A stretch of 64,000 bases of DNA from Chondrilla cf. caribensis (taxonomy: Eukaryota > Porifera > Demospongiae > Chondrillida > Chondrillidae). A program made the position numbers and the translations under genes. The DNA lies in the NCBI GenBank assembly GCA_964020155.1, contig OZ026552.1, positions 4,587,548 to 4,651,547 of the forward strand, read 5' to 3'. A model generated the notes under the pieces. The model searched no databases and was not told where the DNA came from. It worked only from the letters and a program-made list of their open reading frames with translations. Positions 59,555 through 64,000 of the stretch are shown here, one piece after another (position 1 is the stretch's first letter; every line of letters starts with the position of its first letter).

Positions 59555-62418
59555 ATGTGGAGCTTTCTGGTAGTGATCTTGATCATTGGTGAGATTGGGT
59601 CAGTGGAGAGCACTGTCTTGTTGGAGGAGACAACAACTGACATATCTCACACTATCAACAAGGTGAGTGGAGGAGGTGGAGGAACACTGGTTGTGGGGTG
59701 ATGGTGATGGTGACCACATTCATCTACTCTACAGAGATCAGCACCAACTACACCATGTGACAAATCTAGGGAAGGAAACACCATCTACAGTCAGCAACAA
59801 ACTGATACAGTGTGGATTTGTAAGAGTGGAAAGTGGACACCTTTCAAGTAAGTCACTATATATAGGAATTTGTAACCCAGTGTGAGGTGAGATCAAAGGA
59901 GCCGCTGTGTGTCTATATCATGTAAGCATGAAATGTGCATGTATTAGTACGCTTTCTCCCCATGAAAATGTATACGTGTATACGAGGCCGTAAACTAGTC
60001 TAGCTAGCTAGACTGTCCCTAAGAGGCGTCGAGGGGCGGAAAAGGGAAGGGACGGTCTAGCACAAGTAGCGATTAATTCACACCTGAGCACATGACCATC
60101 AACCAATGAAATGCTACTGCCAAGAATCTTGGCAATGATATTCATTGATTCAGTTTAGTTAATTGTTAAGTGCCATGGAGGATGATACTACGTATGTTCT
60201 CGTCGTTGGTAACTGGGAATATTCAGCCATCTGACAGTCAGATGAACGCAATTACTAGTATTTTGCAAGGACATGATACGATCGCATGTCTCCCGACCAT
60301 TCATGGCAATTCGCCGATCAAGAATTGCAAACAAAGGATGAAAACCAACAATTCAGTCCTAGCTGTACCATCGCTTTTATTTCTGATGAATGAACAGATG
60401 AAATAGTTTCGCGAACGTAGTTTGTCTGCTGTGCATTCACAAAGTGGTTAGAGACGTCGATGTTCATGATGAACGATACAAATTAAGAGTACCCAGGCCC
60501 GTATGCAGGCTTCACAAAAGGGAGGTTACATTTCTAGTCCAGTTCATATCCATCTGTCATCACACATGCATGCCATCACAATTATACAGGTCATCATTGA
60601 AGGTTTAATATTAATTAAGCATAACATGCAGCTTATGTCTGGTCATGTCACAAATATACGTATTATACACAGAGTTCAATAATATCTACTCAGCACAAGA
60701 TCAAATTACTGTGAAATTTTGATCATTTGTGCCCTAGACAATGGTGGCACTTGGACAATAACATTTTTTTCATTTCAATGTATAGACACAAAGAGGGGTT
60801 CGGTCGAACCCCCTCAAACCCCCCCTGTGTACAGGCCTGGTACTACCTATAATATTCTGACAAAGAATCATTGCATAATCGACAAAACAACACTAGATCT
60901 ATTCTTTTCTTGCTTCCCTCTGTCCTCCCACAGATGATATAACCTGAGTTAGAGCATAGACTATGGTTAGAGTATCTATGGTCCTCCTAACACGTACGGG
61001 GTGCACGGTGAGCCGTAGAAACTCTATACGTGCTATTCATTAATTGGGAGGTGTGAACTAATTGCTACTTGGGCTAGACCGTCCCTTCCCTTTTCCGCCT
61101 CTCAGCACCTTTTAGGGACGGTCTAGCTAGCTAGACTAGGCTGTAAACGGGCACATCGATTGATTAGCACTTAATTAATGTCATGGCAACGCAATTCAGC
61201 GTTAAACTATAAGCGGATGGAAAATGAATCCCAGTTTTCTTTCACAAAAATGTCAAAAAGTCGTTTTTCAAGTTTTTCACCACCCATTTGTTATTATTTT
61301 CTGTGTTCTTGGGGACAGACACCTATTACTACTACAGCAAAGTTCTCTCCGAAGGCATGTTAGAAAAATGGCCTTTTTTTCTCTGTCAATTCTAATACAA
61401 AACTGGAAAACGAGCTCCCTTTCCCATTATTGTCACTTAAATGCGGCCGTTTAGCAGTAGGTAGAACAGGTGCGGAGGTCCATGGTCATTTTCTTCTAAA
61501 ATTTCGTCTTGTCAATCAGACTCTTTTAAGGTCTACTCTGATCCAGTCGTGCGATACCAACATGTGAAACAAAAAACAAAACTTGCGCCTATTCTTACAG
61601 TTGCTGGGGTACAACTATTACATATGACACACACAACACAATGTACTGTACTCCATTCTACAGCTTAACACCCTCACTGGGAAATACCCGAGATTTTCCT
61701 GCACCATCCTGCAAGAAAATAATACGTGCTGGCTGCTACCAACCTCCACCAGACGGGATGTACTGGATCACAATACAAGACCAATGTACCAACCAGACAC
61801 AGACTATAAAGGTAACATGCTACAATACATCACGGAATGTACATTACAATTTATACATCCTCTCTCTCTCGTACACTACAATAGTTTTGGTGTGACATGT
61901 CCACATGTGGAGGAGGATGGACACTAGTGTGGAAACACTCCTACATGGAGGTTACTCCACTCACATCAGACATGTACTACTTCTCCAATCACTACAGACC
62001 CTGTACCAATATCAGCAGTGGATGGTGCAATGTACCCCATAAATCTCGCCTCAAGCCCACTGAAATGATGATAGTTGCCTACCATAACAAAAGAGTTGTG
62101 TATGCCTATCGAGGGAAATTTAACCGTAACATTGACTCGGACTGGACAGGAGGGATTCTACTGGATCACCACAAGTGTGTGGACCATTGTACCAGACATA
62201 ACGGAGTTCGTCCAGCACCTAGTGCTCAAGGAGATAACAGACTTCTTGGGATTGCCTTTGATAAACACTCTCCTGACAACTACTATGTCGATTGTGATAC
62301 ATTCTACAACAGTGTTGACAATCCTAGAGAGTGTCGCTGGGATAACTGTTACCTGCCAACTTCTACTTCTGCTACAGACTGGGGTACTCAAATGACAGTA
62401 GCCATTTATGTACGGTGA
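59555..62418 (+). CDS. FRA12: subfamily A gene with a 1.8 kb expanded intron 2 and an aberrant exon 3
   Basis: Exons 59555-59662, 59735-59847, 61664-61811 and 61885-62418 would give about 300 residues if spliced. Exons 1-2 are standard A. Intron 2, about 70-100 bp elsewhere, is 1816 bp because of inserted DNA (59873-61620). Exon 3 is three codons shorter and much diverged (SLGNTRDFPAPSCKK, RAGCYQPPPDG), its first base makes Asn instead of Lys, and the exon 4 acceptor is AATAG|TTT, changing V to F. The 3' half may therefore come from a different, lost paralogue joined here by recombination. Exon 4 variable residues: TRHN, SAQGDNRL, H in KHSP, VDC, YNSVD, D in RWDNC, Y, TDWG. Whether it is expressed as one gene is uncertain. 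Confidence 0.65.
59996..61138. mobile_element. Non-autonomous element with ~65-bp foldback TIRs in FRA12 intron 2
   Basis: Ends TAGTCTAGCTAGCTAGAC and its inverse. The inverted repeats extend about 65 bp (59996-60062 and 61072-61138) with a few mismatches, and each end can itself fold (AGAC-GTCCC with GGGAC-GTCTAG). Flanking direct repeat GGC(C/T)GTAAAC at 59986-59995 and 61139-61148, one mismatch, fits a 9-10 bp target duplication as in Mutator-like elements. No transposase; internal frames of 70-80 codons look spurious. The class is an inference. Confidence 0.7.
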
Positions 62419-62990
62419 TTGGTTGATGCAGGAATGGGCTGGCAAAGTAACACAATATCTGATACAACTATGTTTACGTACGTACATCAATTAATGCATG
62501 TACTTGGAAATTTAAGTGAGGAAGTAGAATAATTACATAATACAGAAAATCAATTTTTGGATTCACTGAATGCATGGTCATGACGGTTGGGAGGATAGTC
62601 CGTACATTATTGGGTGTACATGTGCATGGCTAGTACATGGGAATAAACTTCCCCATATTTTGTACAATAAACTATAATATGTGGCCCCATATGATGCTAC
62701 AAGCAGGGTTTCCCCCAAAGGGGGTACCAGGGCGCTCCCCCCCTTTATTCTCTGTTCTGTGACAACAATTTTTGTTGGAATAAAGATTTATAATAATATT
62801 GTTAAGTGTCAAGTGTTAAAGCAATATTGATAATTATACATCAAAACATTCATAGTGATACCCTCCCCCCCCCTTTATTTTTTTCTGGGGGAAACATTGC
62901 TACAAGTGCATGGAGTTTACGTATGTATAGACTACATACATACAGTATCACATACATAATATGGTTATGTACGTACATCTACGCACTTAC
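62419..62990. repeat. 3' module after FRA12 and junction with MFI-like copy 2
   Basis: Repeats the FRA2 downstream sequence (15645-16003), with the MITE at 62704-62898 inserted. No gene on the plus strand. Confidence 0.6.
62704..62898. mobile_element. 195-bp MITE with a paralogous empty site
   Basis: Starts CAGGGTTTCCCCCAAAGG and ends TCTGGGGGAAACATT, so the terminal GTTTCCCCC is inverted. Direct repeat GCTACAAG at 62696-62703 and 62899-62906. The duplicate of this region at about 15920-15935 has a single GCTACAAG and no element. The 8-bp duplication and CAGGG start suggest hAT ancestry. Confidence 0.82.
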
Positions 62991-63893
<903 letters not shown>

Positions 63894-63898
63894 CTGAT

Positions 63899-63900
<2 letters not shown>

Positions 63901-63976
<76 letters not shown>
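63901..63976. repeat. (GT)n microsatellite
   Basis: GT run matching 16893-16970 in the first copy, next to the acceptor of exon 63840-63893. Confidence 0.95.
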
Positions 63977-63979
<3 letters not shown>

Positions 63980-64000
63980 ATGAGAAAAATTCGGTGAGCT

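Noticed and set aside
60719..61454. 70-80 codon ORFs inside the foldback element
   Set aside because: Short, unlike any transposase, and interrupted; judged to be chance frames in a non-autonomous element.

Overview
The window is animal nuclear DNA: genes are split by short GT-AG introns, the DNA is AT-rich, dinucleotide microsatellites and GTAC/TACGTA-rich spacers are frequent, and a ciliary/centrosomal gene (CEP43) sits at the left edge. The reverse-transcriptase family present, the compact introns and the sequence style suggest an early-branching metazoan, most likely a sponge. That is an inference from style, not a proven identification.

Layout. 1-4.1 kb holds the last exon of an unrecognised gene and a complete 8-exon CEP43 (FGFR1OP/FOP) homologue. 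From 7.2 to 62.4 kb runs a same-strand array of 16 four-exon genes for small secreted fibrinogen-related proteins with a GGGWT motif. Subfamily A has 12 members, here called FRA1-12; subfamily B has 4, FRB1-4. Order: FRA1 (7.2 kb), FRB1 (10.8), FRA2 (14.5), FRA3 (19.5), FRA4 (26.9), FRA5 (31.1), FRA6 (33.6), FRB2 (38.1), FRA7 (40.8), FRB3 (42.6), FRA8 (45.1), FRA9 (47.7), FRA10 (49.7), FRA11 (52.7), FRB4 (57.4), FRA12 (59.6-62.4). Eleven read as intact. Five carry one clear lesion each: FRB1, FRA5, FRA6, FRA7 and FRB3. Two 3' pseudogene doublets lie after FRA1 and FRA4.

The array is interrupted by minus-strand genes duplicated along with it. An IQ-motif protein resembling MFI/C11orf65 lies at 16.0-18.2 kb, and its 3' half recurs at 63.0-64.0 kb. 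An unrecognised gene has four phase-consistent exons at 36.6-37.4 kb and again at 55.6-56.5 kb. A conserved block of about 1.2 kb occurs four times (4.4, 21.0, 35.0 and 54.1 kb) and marks the larger duplicated segments.

Mobile DNA includes a 3.7 kb insertion with terminal inverted repeats that carries a nearly intact reverse transcriptase plus endonuclease-like ORF (22.0-25.7 kb), two decayed fragments of the same RT family, a tandemly duplicated Tigger/pogo-like DNA-binding domain, a foldback element inside FRA12, a small MITE with a visible empty site, and 18-bp minisatellites.

Most striking: the genes are nearly identical through the first part of exon 4, their introns and their 3' flanks, but a few codons in the last ~75 residues are hypervariable. 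They change mainly at codon positions 1 and 2, while position 3 is often fixed. The A and B subfamilies share this variable segment as mosaics although their exons 1-3 differ. This looks like a diversified secreted recognition-protein repertoire. The array members also share a compact promoter, usually an ETS-like GGAAGT site followed by a TATA box about 60 bp before the ATG.
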